From Candidatus Parvarchaeota archaeon (GTDB lineage: Archaea > Nanobdellota > Nanobdellia > CSSed11-243R1): a stretch of 64,000 nucleotides of DNA. The DNA is taken from positions 18,879 to 82,878 of the forward strand of contig WALP01000030.1 in NCBI GenBank assembly GCA_015522785.1. Reading direction: 5' to 3'. The number at the start of each line of letters is the position of its first letter. Positions within the stretch are counted from its first letter, which is position 1. This document shows positions 6,824-14,758 of the stretch, one piece after another. A model generated the notes under the pieces. The model was given only the letters and a program-made list of their open reading frames with translations. It was not told the DNA's origin and did not search any database. Both the position numbers and the translations under genes were made by a program.

Positions 6824-7207
6824 TTAAGAAATCAAAACAGCATTAATTGTGCCTTCTTGTCCGGGCTTGTTGGTTACTTTTGCTTTTCCTGCTTTTGTTT
6901 CTATTATAGCCCCTTTTGTTATTATACCTCTTCTTGCGAAGTGCCTGTTTGCATTATTTTCAAGAATTTTTGTTATTTTCAATTTTTGATATTTATTGTC
7001 TTTTGGATTAAAAACATTGGCTATATTTGTTCTGAGAAGCTTTATTTTTTCATTGGCTCCTTGCGTCCGCACTTTTACAACTTTTCTTCTTTCGTCAAGC
7101 TTCGTGTGCGCCGGATTTCTTCCGAGTTCTCGTTTTCTTTTATCCCTTAGCTTTTGATATTTGCTACCACTTACTTTTCTTTTTCTTTCTGCGTGCCAAA
7201 TAACCAT
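6824..7207 (-). CDS. rps8e: 30S ribosomal protein S8e (eS8)
   Basis: A 127-residue S8e protein of the small ribosomal subunit. Family hallmarks are the N-terminal HAERKRKVSGSKYQKLRDKR segment (split here as two adjacent motifs), the ELGRNPAHTKL motif and the C-terminal GAIIETKAGKAKVTNKPGQEG strand. The length suits archaeal S8e. I chose ATG 7207; the in-frame GTG at 7216 is less likely because its GTGAT overlaps a ribosome-binding-like site. A TATA element (TTTAAAAAG) lies about 30 bases upstream. Confidence 0.93.
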   Translation of the reverse strand: MVIWHAERKRKVSGSKYQKLRDKRKRELGRNPAHTKLDERRKVVKVRTQGANEKIKLLRTNIANVFNPKDNKYQKLKITKILENNANRHFARRGIITKGAIIETKAGKAKVTNKPGQEGTINAVLIS

Positions 7208-7256
7208 GCCTATCACAACAAGAAATCCCTTTTTAAACTTTACTCTATAGGAAATA

Positions 7257-7682
7257 TTAATTAATCATATATCCCAACATTAATAATTCTTCTTCGTTGT
7301 AGAAATTATATGCCAATTTATCCATTGCATTTTTGAATTTATTATCTACTTCAACATATCGTTCAATGGTAGACATCGCTTCATGGACAACTCCATCAGG
7401 GCCTTTTAGTATCACTTCTGCATTTCCATTTGGAATATTTTGTCTTATCCTAAATGTGTATTCTGTACCTATAAGAGGGAATGTTGTTCCATAAATATCT
7501 ATTATCTTTTCACTTTCAGTGTCCATCTTGTCAACTTTTTTGAACACACCTCTTGTTAATTCGGTTATAACTTCATCAATACCCGAATCTTCTACATTAT
7601 CTAGTGCTAATTCAACCAAATGACATGGATATCTTAATATTCCATTTGAATATTCCTTAATTTGTTTAACAGTCGCTTCCAT
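7257..7682 (-). CDS. Hypothetical protein
   Basis: A 141-residue soluble protein with no family I recognise. It appears to be mixed alpha/beta, with a strand pair in the middle (YTFRIRQNIPNGNAEVILKG) and helical ends. I chose ATG 7682 because the sequence upstream of it would add a run of tyrosines from a TAGTAG-type repeat and looks non-coding. A TATA-like TATTTAAATC lies about 30 bases upstream, so the mRNA may be leaderless. Confidence 0.6.
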   Translation of the reverse strand: MEATVKQIKEYSNGILRYPCHLVELALDNVEDSGIDEVITELTRGVFKKVDKMDTESEKIIDIYGTTFPLIGTEYTFRIRQNIPNGNAEVILKGPDGVVHEAMSTIERYVEVDNKFKNAMDKLAYNFYNEEELLMLGYMIN

Positions 7683-7806
7683 ATAGTAGTAGTAGTAATA
7701 TAACTTTGGGATATTTAAATCTTTTTGACAAGTTTGCAAAGAGAAAAGTTTAAAAGGCAATAATAGTGTGTTATGTTTGTTATTAACAGTTAGGAGTGGT
7801 TAAAAA

Positions 7807-8034
7807 ATGGAAATAACAAGACCTTTGGATTTATTGAATGCATCAAAAGACAAGAGAGTAATGATTGAACTTAAAAATGGAAAGCGATTTATCGGTAAGT
7901 TGCTCGCATTTGATATACATATCAACTGTGTATTGGATGACGCAGACGAAATGGAAAACGGAGAAACGAAAAGAAAGATTGGTAAGCTATTCCTAAGGGG
8001 AGACACAATTATTTTAATCGCACCATCAGAGTGA
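7807..8034 (+). CDS. LSm (Sm-like) archaeal RNA-binding protein
   Basis: A 75-residue Sm-like archaeal protein. It shows the Sm1 motif ([30 protein letters not shown], in two parts) and the Sm2 motif ([14 protein letters not shown]), which form the ring-shaped RNA-binding fold. LSm rings bind U-rich RNA and act in RNA metabolism, including tRNA processing. It is followed ten bases later by rpl37e, an arrangement conserved in many archaea, so the two are co-transcribed. Confidence 0.95.
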   Translation: MEITRPLDLLNASKDKRVMIELKNGKRFIGKLLAFDIHINCVLDDADEMENGETKRKIGKLFLRGDTIILIAPSE

Positions 8035-8044
8035 GGTAGCAAAA

Positions 8045-8209
8045 ATGAGTAAGGGAACACCATCTAGAGGAAAACACAGCAAGGGAAAGACCCATATAAC
8101 TTGTAGAAGATGTGGTCACCACACATACCACGTTACCAAAAAAGTATGCTCCTATTGTGGTTTTGGAAAAAGCTCTAAGCTAAGGAGTTATGCTTGGCAA
8201 AAAAAGTAA
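8045..8209 (+). CDS. rpl37e: 50S ribosomal protein L37e (eL37)
   Basis: A 54-residue protein starting [10 protein letters not shown]. It has the four-cysteine zinc finger of L37e (C20-x2-C23 and C35-x2-C38), the [10 protein letters not shown] and CSYCGFG motifs, and the basic tail ending AWQKK. It binds 23S rRNA in the large subunit. It lies just after the LSm gene, the classic archaeal pair. The short length is normal for the family. Confidence 0.95.
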   Translation: MSKGTPSRGKHSKGKTHITCRRCGHHTYHVTKKVCSYCGFGKSSKLRSYAWQKK

Positions 8210-8222
8210 TAAAAGAAAATTT

Positions 8223-9116
8223 TTATTTCCCTTCACTATAAATTTCTAATGCGTCTAATAATGTATCTAGAATATTATTAAATTCTCTTTTTATACCATA
8301 GCATGTTGGAAACTTATATGCTATTAAATTTGCATATGTCAATAGCGAATCTATAAATCTGTCAACTTTTGGAATTTCATTTTCGTCAGCGACTTTTTTT
8401 ATCTCAAATTCTATCTCATCCATTTTGTCAATATATCCATCTAATACATCTCTATTAATGCTGGTTTCTCTTTCTACCGCTGTTACTGGAGATAATTTGT
8501 ACAAATTGTCTTCCTCTGCAACTTGCATAAAATAATTTACTACATCACCTATTTCAGGAAATATTTTTAACATGTCATTGTACAACAATTCTTCTAACGA
8601 AGTTGAGTATAAATCAACAAATTCTTCAATTGAATTTGCCATACCCAATTGTTCAACATTCTTTTTAATCTCTATCCCTTTGTGTTTAATGTAACTATCC
8701 CTTTTGGCAAGAATTACTTTTAGTTCTTTGTCATCTATACTTCCAAGTTTTGTTTTTATACCGCTTGGTTTGTCATATAAAATGTGATATGGTGTAGTAT
8801 AACCCATATTTGAGATAATTGCCGCACTTTCATTAGAGATTCCAAAGAAATCTTCTATCCTTTTGGTATTGTTGTTTTTTTCTATGATATAATGTTGTGT
8901 TGCGTTGACAAATTTATCTGCTATATCTGATGCCCTTTCTGGCGAATATCCTTCATTAAGTAAACCTTTATGTATCTTGCTATACATTCTTCCAATTTCT
9001 TTATCCGAATTTGGGTCTTTTATCGCGTTTTCAATTTTGCCCCCAAATATACTCCCAACCAGTGTTGCATATGGCCTCACACATGGATCCTGTATCTCAC
9101 GAAATTCATTTTTCAA
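8223..9116 (-). CDS. Hypothetical helical protein
   Basis: A 297-residue, mostly helical acidic protein with no family I recognise. I chose TTG 9116 as start because an AGGGGGCGA ribosome-binding site lies six bases before it and a TATA element (AATTTATATATC, about 9155-9167) fits a transcription start near 9135. The protein lacks signal and membrane segments. It is convergent with rpl37e and divergent from TFB. Confidence 0.65.
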   Translation of the reverse strand: MKNEFREIQDPCVRPYATLVGSIFGGKIENAIKDPNSDKEIGRMYSKIHKGLLNEGYSPERASDIADKFVNATQHYIIEKNNNTKRIEDFFGISNESAAIISNMGYTTPYHILYDKPSGIKTKLGSIDDKELKVILAKRDSYIKHKGIEIKKNVEQLGMANSIEEFVDLYSTSLEELLYNDMLKIFPEIGDVVNYFMQVAEEDNLYKLSPVTAVERETSINRDVLDGYIDKMDEIEFEIKKVADENEIPKVDRFIDSLLTYANLIAYKFPTCYGIKREFNNILDTLLDALEIYSEGK

Positions 9117-9259
9117 GCTTTCGCCCCCTTTTTTTGCAAAGATAAAAAGAGGAGATGATATATAAATTTTTACCCCTCTAAAATAACTAATCAAATTAGA
9201 AACCTTTATAAATCGATTTAGGCTAAAGTTTTTAAATATTTCGTTTGGGAGGGCGTATT

Positions 9260-10180
9260 ATGAAATCTGGTAAAATTACCAAATGTCCAAATTGTGGTTC
9301 TAAAGATTTGTATTGGGATAGAAAACGTGGGGAAGTTATTTGTAAAAAATGTGGTTTGGTTATCGAAGATAAAGTTATTGATTTTTCACAGGAATGGAGA
9401 GAATTTTCTGACCAAGGAGAATCAAAAAGGAGAGTTGGTTCGCCTTTGACATATACGAAACATGACAAGGGGCTTTCCACTAAAATAGGCAAGTCTGGGG
9501 ACTTGTCAAAGATGTCGCCATCTGAAAAAAGGATGTATTATAGGATGAAAAAATGGCAGACAAGGATTTCTACACCTATTGAAAGAAATTTGAAGTTTGC
9601 TTTGGCAGAATTAAAGAGAGTCGCAAGTTTTCTCGATGTTCCAAAGATAGCAGAAGAAGATGCGGCTATGATTTACAGAATGGCTGCAGAAAAAGGACTA
9701 GTTAGGGGACGAAGCATGGAATCCGTTGTGGCGGGGGCTCTTTATGCATCATGCAGAAGGCATGGTGTTCCAAGAACTCTTGATGAAATATCAAATGCTT
9801 TTCCTCTTGACAAAAAGGAGATTGGAAAAACATATAGATTCATATGCAGAGAATTAAGAATTAGGATTTTGCCAACTTCCCCGCAGGATTATGTGCAGAG
9901 ATTCGCTTCTGAACTGCATTTGAAGCCTAAAACAGTTTCAAGAGCAGTTGAAATAATTAAAAAGGCAAATAAACTTGAGATAACAAGCGGTAAGGGTCCC
10001 ATGGGGATAGCTGCAGCAGCACTTTATGTCGCCGCTTTGCTTTGTGGAGAGAAAAAGACCCAAAGGGATGTAGCTGACGTGGCGGGAGTCACAGAGGTTA
10101 CAATAAGAAACAGGTATAAAGAGCTCCTTGAAAAGCTGAAGCTTGAGGACCAAATCAAAAAAATACGCGAAAAGGCATAA
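9260..10180 (+). CDS. tfb: Transcription initiation factor IIB (TFB)
   Basis: A 306-residue TFB. The N-terminal zinc ribbon has CPNC (about residues 9-12) and CKKCG (about 28-32). A B-finger/linker region (FSQEWREFSDQGESKRR type, residues 43-60) follows, then two cyclin-like repeats, each about 90 residues. TFB bridges TBP at the TATA box and RNA polymerase. A strong GGGAGGG site precedes ATG 9260. It is transcribed alone. Confidence 0.96.
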   Translation: MKSGKITKCPNCGSKDLYWDRKRGEVICKKCGLVIEDKVIDFSQEWREFSDQGESKRRVGSPLTYTKHDKGLSTKIGKSGDLSKMSPSEKRMYYRMKKWQTRISTPIERNLKFALAELKRVASFLDVPKIAEEDAAMIYRMAAEKGLVRGRSMESVVAGALYASCRRHGVPRTLDEISNAFPLDKKEIGKTYRFICRELRIRILPTSPQDYVQRFASELHLKPKTVSRAVEIIKKANKLEITSGKGPMGIAAAALYVAALLCGEKKTQRDVADVAGVTEVTIRNRYKELLEKLKLEDQIKKIREKA

Positions 10181-10208
10181 TTTTTTTCTTTATTCATTTA
10201 TAGTTTAA

Positions 10209-11111
10209 TTACTCTAGGAATTCTACACTTTCTATTTTTCCGTTCTTTTCGACGCCGTACACAACTTTTGCCATTACATTCCTATTATACATATTTCCTT
10301 TACTTATCTTTGGGAGATACTTTTTGAAGGCATAAACTGCTGCTTTTGTTCCAGAGGATTCTAATCCCGCAAGCACAATAACACTTTTTGTTTTGTCAAA
10401 AGGATTTTTTATCCTACAGATAAATCCAGTATTTGGTTCGCTATACTCCTCTTTTGAAATTGTTGATATTATTTTATTTCCTGATTTATCGAATTTAATT
10501 GGTAAGTATTTGTTTAGTTCAGCCTGTAGTGTATTAACATGCATTCCTGAAATGACAATTAAGTTGCCTTTTTTTGTGTCAAGGTTCATATCTGTATAAA
10601 CTAATTGTTCCTCGCTTGAACCAAATCTTCCAAGAGCCACTGCAATTTCACCAACTATATAAGAAGAACGACTTATTCTTTTCAACTTTCCGTGTGGAAT
10701 TGTACTTCCAGCTACAATCTTGCAATTAATTTTACCATCTTCAATAAATCCATCAAGAATATGAGGTGGGGGTAAAAAAGCATTAATTGTTATTTCCTTT
10801 AATTTTGTTTTTACCCATTTGGGTATTATAGAATATGCAACAGGTTTTGTAGTATAATATGTTATTACACCTTCATCCGTTTTTTTTCTTTCTACAAAGT
10901 TATTTTTCTCTAACAGACGTAGATGATAATATATCTTCTGCTCGTGTAATTTTAAAGATTTTGCAATTTTGAGGGGATACATCGGTTTTTCTGACAGGAT
11001 TTCAAGTATTTTCCAACGTATAGGATGAGTAAGCACTTTTATGGCGTTCTTATCCTTTAAAACTTCTGTAGGTATTGCAATTTTACTTTTGATATCATAT
11101 ATATATTTCAT
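10209..11111 (-). CDS. ArsR-type transcriptional regulator with C-terminal S-layer-like domain
   Basis: A 300-residue protein. Residues about 22-90 form a winged helix of the ArsR type (HPIRWKILEILSE... EQKIYYHLRLLEK). The C-terminal part (about 180-295) has the paired segments LIVISGMHVNTLQAELNKYLP and VIVLAGLESSGTKAAVYAFKKYLP, which resemble the S-layer C-terminal domain found behind HTH domains in some archaeal regulators. It is divergent from the YvcK-HAD/SDR/Gfo operon, so it may control that operon. A TATA element (TTTATAAATAAT, about 11128-11140) suggests a leaderless mRNA. Confidence 0.78.
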   Translation of the reverse strand: MKYIYDIKSKIAIPTEVLKDKNAIKVLTHPIRWKILEILSEKPMYPLKIAKSLKLHEQKIYYHLRLLEKNNFVERKKTDEGVITYYTTKPVAYSIIPKWVKTKLKEITINAFLPPPHILDGFIEDGKINCKIVAGSTIPHGKLKRISRSSYIVGEIAVALGRFGSSEEQLVYTDMNLDTKKGNLIVISGMHVNTLQAELNKYLPIKFDKSGNKIISTISKEEYSEPNTGFICRIKNPFDKTKSVIVLAGLESSGTKAAVYAFKKYLPKISKGNMYNRNVMAKVVYGVEKNGKIESVEFLE

Positions 11112-11251
11112 ATTTTATCTTAGCTACTGATTATTTATAAAGTTTTTTATAAATTATAAAAATAATTTTAATAAAAATTTATCAAAAAGGTATATAAATC
11201 ACTGGTTGTTATTAATCATTACTTCAAAGTAGTATAATAAGGTGATATCAT
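11112..11251. promoter_or_regulatory. Divergent promoter region with a candidate operator
   Basis: Leftward, the TATA element at about 11128-11140 lies 24-26 bases before the regulator ATG. Rightward, GGTATATAAATC (about 11188-11200) predicts a transcript start near 11221. A palindrome TACTT-CA-AAGTA at 11220-11231 sits on that start, where a bound repressor would block initiation. AAGGTGAT (about 11240-11247) is the ribosome-binding site for ATG 11252. Confidence 0.6.
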
Positions 11252-12877
11252 ATGAAGTTCGTGTGTTTTGGTGGTGGAAACGCAATGCCAAACGTTGTAT
11301 TAAGCGAATTGAAAAATTATGGCGTTGATATAGTGAGTGTTACATCTATGGTTGATAATGGGGGAAGCACTGGCGCTCTAAGGAGAGAATTGGATATTTT
11401 ACCCCCTGGAGATATTAAAAGGCACATATTTGCATTATCGGATGCGGAAGAGTGGAAGAAAAAGCTATGGAAATTTAGATTTGCAAATTATCTTGTTTTT
11501 GAAGGGGGGCATAAAGGACATAATTTTGCGAATATACTAATTGCTGGGCTTGAAAAAACAACAGATGACTATAAAGATGTGCTCTCATTTCTTCATAATT
11601 TTATGGAAGTTAGAGGAAAATGCTTACCCGCAACGATAAGCAAAACAATGCTTTATGCTGAGCTTGAAAATGGGGAAATAATCAAAGGTGAGGATGAAAT
11701 TGATGTTCCAAAAAAACATGATGGAAACTTAAAGATAAGTAGAATTTTTGTAAATCCTCAATCAAAAGCATACCCTTCAGTAATAAAAGAAATTAAAGAT
11801 GCAGATGTTATACTAATAGGACCTGGGGATTTATATTCATCCATTCTACCGAATTTTTTACATGATGGAATCGCAGAGGCAATTAAGAAGTCAAAGGCAA
11901 AGAAGATTTTTATATGCCCAGCTATGACTAAATTTGGGGAAACAAACGGATTCACTGTGGAAGATTTTGCAGATGAAGTTGAAAAGTATATTGGCAGTGA
12001 ACTATATATTCTATATAATAATACACTCCCTGATGAAAGCAGAATACAATCCTATATGCATGAGGAACCTCTTGTTAGAGAGATTGTTCCATTCAGTAAA
12101 AATTTGCCTGAAAAATTTATCAGTGCGGATTTACTAAAAGATAGTGGTGGGATAGAGTACGATTCTTCAAAGGTAGTCAAGAAGATTCTTGACTTAGTTT
12201 ATGGAAATAAAGTAAAAGGAATCATTTTTGATGCAGACCATACTCTTTATGAGCATAATAAAGAATGGGCATACACTGCGATGCTTAATTACATAGAAGG
12301 GGAAGTTGGAGTTCCTAAGAAAAAGTTAATTCCAGCATGGATTAAAAATTATAATGCACATAAGCAGTATAAAGACTTAAATGCAAGACGCATTGAAAAT
12401 GTTCTTAGTGATACATTGCAAGAGTTTTTAGATGTTGTCCCTGAGGAAGTTGTTTCCAAAGGAACCCAAATTTTTTGGGATAATCTGTTAAACAGTCTCG
12501 AATTTCATTATAATTTAAGTGATGTAGTTGAAAAACTAAAAAAAGATGGGTACAAGCTAGCAATTTCAAGCGACGAATATAGAGATATTCTTGAAATGAA
12601 ACTTGGAAGAGCCATTCCGAATTGGAAAAGATATTTTGAGGTTGTTGTAACCTCTGACGATGTTGGCAGCATGAAACCATCAAGAAAGTTCTTTGATTTG
12701 GCAATTGAAAAGCTAGGGCTAAAGCCAGAAGAAGTTTTGGTTGTAGGAGATTCTTACGAGAGAGATTTAAATCCAGCAGTTCAGGAATGTGGGACTCGTG
12801 GATTTCTAGTCAGAAATCTTTCTGATATCGAAAAAGTACCACATTTGGTTTCAGATATAGGTGATATAAATGGATAA
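11252..12877 (+). CDS. YvcK/CofD-family protein fused to a HAD hydrolase
   Basis: A 541-residue two-domain protein. Residues 1 to about 315 match the UPF0052/YvcK-CofD fold: GGGNAMP at 7-13, DNGGSTGALRRE at about 36-47, and GPGDLYSS at about 193-200. YvcK proteins bind UDP-sugars and affect central carbon metabolism; CofD makes F420 precursors. Residues about 322-541 form a HAD domain with motif I DADHTLYEH, motif II Ser in ISSDEY, a lysine in MKPSRK, and motif IV GDSYERD. I know of no common protein with this pairing. It leads a four-gene operon and overlaps the next gene by eight bases. Confidence 0.85.
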   Translation: MKFVCFGGGNAMPNVVLSELKNYGVDIVSVTSMVDNGGSTGALRRELDILPPGDIKRHIFALSDAEEWKKKLWKFRFANYLVFEGGHKGHNFANILIAGLEKTTDDYKDVLSFLHNFMEVRGKCLPATISKTMLYAELENGEIIKGEDEIDVPKKHDGNLKISRIFVNPQSKAYPSVIKEIKDADVILIGPGDLYSSILPNFLHDGIAEAIKKSKAKKIFICPAMTKFGETNGFTVEDFADEVEKYIGSELYILYNNTLPDESRIQSYMHEEPLVREIVPFSKNLPEKFISADLLKDSGGIEYDSSKVVKKILDLVYGNKVKGIIFDADHTLYEHNKEWAYTAMLNYIEGEVGVPKKKLIPAWIKNYNAHKQYKDLNARRIENVLSDTLQEFLDVVPEEVVSKGTQIFWDNLLNSLEFHYNLSDVVEKLKKDGYKLAISSDEYRDILEMKLGRAIPNWKRYFEVVVTSDDVGSMKPSRKFFDLAIEKLGLKPEEVLVVGDSYERDLNPAVQECGTRGFLVRNLSDIEKVPHLVSDIGDING

Positions 12878-13973
12878 AATAATAGAAGCCCTTGGTTATA
12901 CCTCCTGGTACATTGATGAAAAGAGAGAACAGTTTGAGAGACAATTAAAATCAATAGGCGCAAAAAATTTAATGATATCCATGGATGTTCAGGGACCTCT
13001 TACAAGACTGATAGATGCGGGTTTCTTTCCGTGGTGGGGTGTTGCAACATCTCTTCATTTTCTTGAGAGTCGCGTTCAGGAATATATACCCATTGCAATA
13101 AATTCGGGATGGGACTTGTCCACGCTTATAAACTTTAGAGATAAGCGGTTAGGGGATAATTCGATTAATCTAATTGGCGAAGACGGTGCAGTATATCTGA
13201 AGGATAACAAGGTTAATGAGGTAAATCCAATTGCGGAAGATATTTATTATGGTATGATAAGGAATGTTATCGAAAATGCGGCGGAGGAAAATCTGAAAAT
13301 AGCGTTTCAAGGAAATTTCTCTAAAAGAGTCGGATGTATATACATCGAGGGCGACGCTCCAGAAAGAGGAGATATACGAAATCATTTTCTTGTCAAGGGA
13401 AGCAATGTTCCTACAAGAGACATTTATAATGCAATCAAAGAAAGGGATAACAATAACCTTTTTGGATTTGATGGAGAATATGTTGAATTTGAACCTGAAG
13501 GTATTGCTTTGCTTGATGAAGTTATGAGAAAAGAATATCCTCTCCAGTCAATCAGGTTGAGAGAAGAAAATGGTAAATTATACTTTAAGAGGGATGATAA
13601 AGAAAATAAAAGCTTCACTCTTGATGATATGGTTAATTTCTTTGAGGAAAGCGTGCCCGAAAGCTGGAAGATAGATGTGAATCCAGATTACAATGCAGAC
13701 ATCATATATATTGGGGACGGAAAATCTCCAACAAAGGAAACAACCGCGAACATTTTGGGGAATGAAATTTTTGGCGATGAAGACTTTGCCATAACTCATA
13801 TCGGAGACAAGCCGGGAGATGTTTTCAAAGGAAGAAACACAATATTTTTTGCACAATATGGTACTCCAGCACATAAATATTGCGAAGAAAATAACATCCC
13901 CCACGTTCCGATTATAAGCGCGGTAGATTATCTGCTTACAATCACAAGCTATTTAGCTAAAGGGGGTAAATAA
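12870..13973 (+). CDS. HAD-superfamily protein, DxEGP-like variant
   Basis: A 367-residue protein with HAD features. Motif I is MDVQGPLT (about residues 38-45), motif II INSGWD, a GEDGAVYL strand typical of type II HADs, and motif IV IGDKPGDVFKG (about 319-329). It resembles archaeal HAD proteins with a DxEGP(L/I)S start. The nucleophile Asp is present, but the second Asp of DxD is Gln, so ordinary phosphatase chemistry is doubtful. It overlaps the preceding fusion gene by eight bases and ends one base before the SDR start region, so it is part of the same operon. Confidence 0.8.
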   Translation: MDKIIEALGYTSWYIDEKREQFERQLKSIGAKNLMISMDVQGPLTRLIDAGFFPWWGVATSLHFLESRVQEYIPIAINSGWDLSTLINFRDKRLGDNSINLIGEDGAVYLKDNKVNEVNPIAEDIYYGMIRNVIENAAEENLKIAFQGNFSKRVGCIYIEGDAPERGDIRNHFLVKGSNVPTRDIYNAIKERDNNNLFGFDGEYVEFEPEGIALLDEVMRKEYPLQSIRLREENGKLYFKRDDKENKSFTLDDMVNFFEESVPESWKIDVNPDYNADIIYIGDGKSPTKETTANILGNEIFGDEDFAITHIGDKPGDVFKGRNTIFFAQYGTPAHKYCEENNIPHVPIISAVDYLLTITSYLAKGGK

Positions 13974-13974
13974 A

Positions 13975-14757
13975 ATGGTATTTGAAGATTTAGAAGGTAA
14001 AAATGCACTTGTTGTTGGCGTCGGCGGTATCGGCGGAGCAATAGCCAGTGAGCTTTGGAAAAATGATATGGATGTTACAGTGGTTGATAAAAAACCGCTT
14101 GAGGAACTGGTGAACGTGTGGAGTGAATTTGGCATAGAAATTGACGCTGATAAAATCCACTACAATCAATTGGATGTTACAAAAGAAGAATACCTTAATT
14201 TTCTGGAAAAAGGCGATTTTGATGTTTTTGCGTATTCGGCGGGCGTTGGAGAGCCCACACCTGTTGGAGAAGACAATCAGAGAATATACAGGAAATTGTT
14301 TGAGTTAAATGTACTTCCTTTTATGAGTAGCGTTGACATTCTTGCTCGTAAGGAACATCATCCATCATCCATAATAGTTGTAAGCAGCATTAATGGATAC
14401 AGGAGCGAGCATTCTATGGAAGCGTATGATATGACGAAGGCCGCACTCATACAGTATGTTAGAACGGCATCTTTGGATCTTGGGGAAAAAGGGATTCGCA
14501 TAAATGCAGTGGCTCCTGGATATGTTCGCACGCCGCAGACGATAGAAGAAGTACACAAAGAAGATATAAGAAACACAATTGTTTCTGCGACTCCTCTTGG
14601 AAGAATAGGCGAGCCGGAAGATGTAGCCCATGTTGCTGCAGCTCTCGCCAGCGACTATTTCGGTTTTGTGACAGGCGCCGTCTATGAAGTTTCCGGCGGG
14701 CTCGGACTCGCACAATATCAAAAGATTGAAAAACAAAATAACTTGGGGGTGAAATAA
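13975..14757 (+). CDS. SDR-family NAD(P)-dependent oxidoreductase
   Basis: A 260-residue short-chain dehydrogenase/reductase. The nucleotide-binding glycine motif is VGVGGIGGAIA (about residues 14-24). An AYSAG strand replaces the common NAG. The catalytic Ser lies in VVSSING (about 134-139) and YDMTK (about 151-155) holds the catalytic Tyr and Lys. INAVAPGYV and the C-terminal GAVYEVSGG are typical. These enzymes oxidise or reduce sugar alcohols and ketones. It is spaced one base from each neighbour, so the operon is tightly coupled. Confidence 0.9.
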   Translation: MVFEDLEGKNALVVGVGGIGGAIASELWKNDMDVTVVDKKPLEELVNVWSEFGIEIDADKIHYNQLDVTKEEYLNFLEKGDFDVFAYSAGVGEPTPVGEDNQRIYRKLFELNVLPFMSSVDILARKEHHPSSIIVVSSINGYRSEHSMEAYDMTKAALIQYVRTASLDLGEKGIRINAVAPGYVRTPQTIEEVHKEDIRNTIVSATPLGRIGEPEDVAHVAAALASDYFGFVTGAVYEVSGGLGLAQYQKIEKQNNLGVK

Positions 14758-14758
14758 A

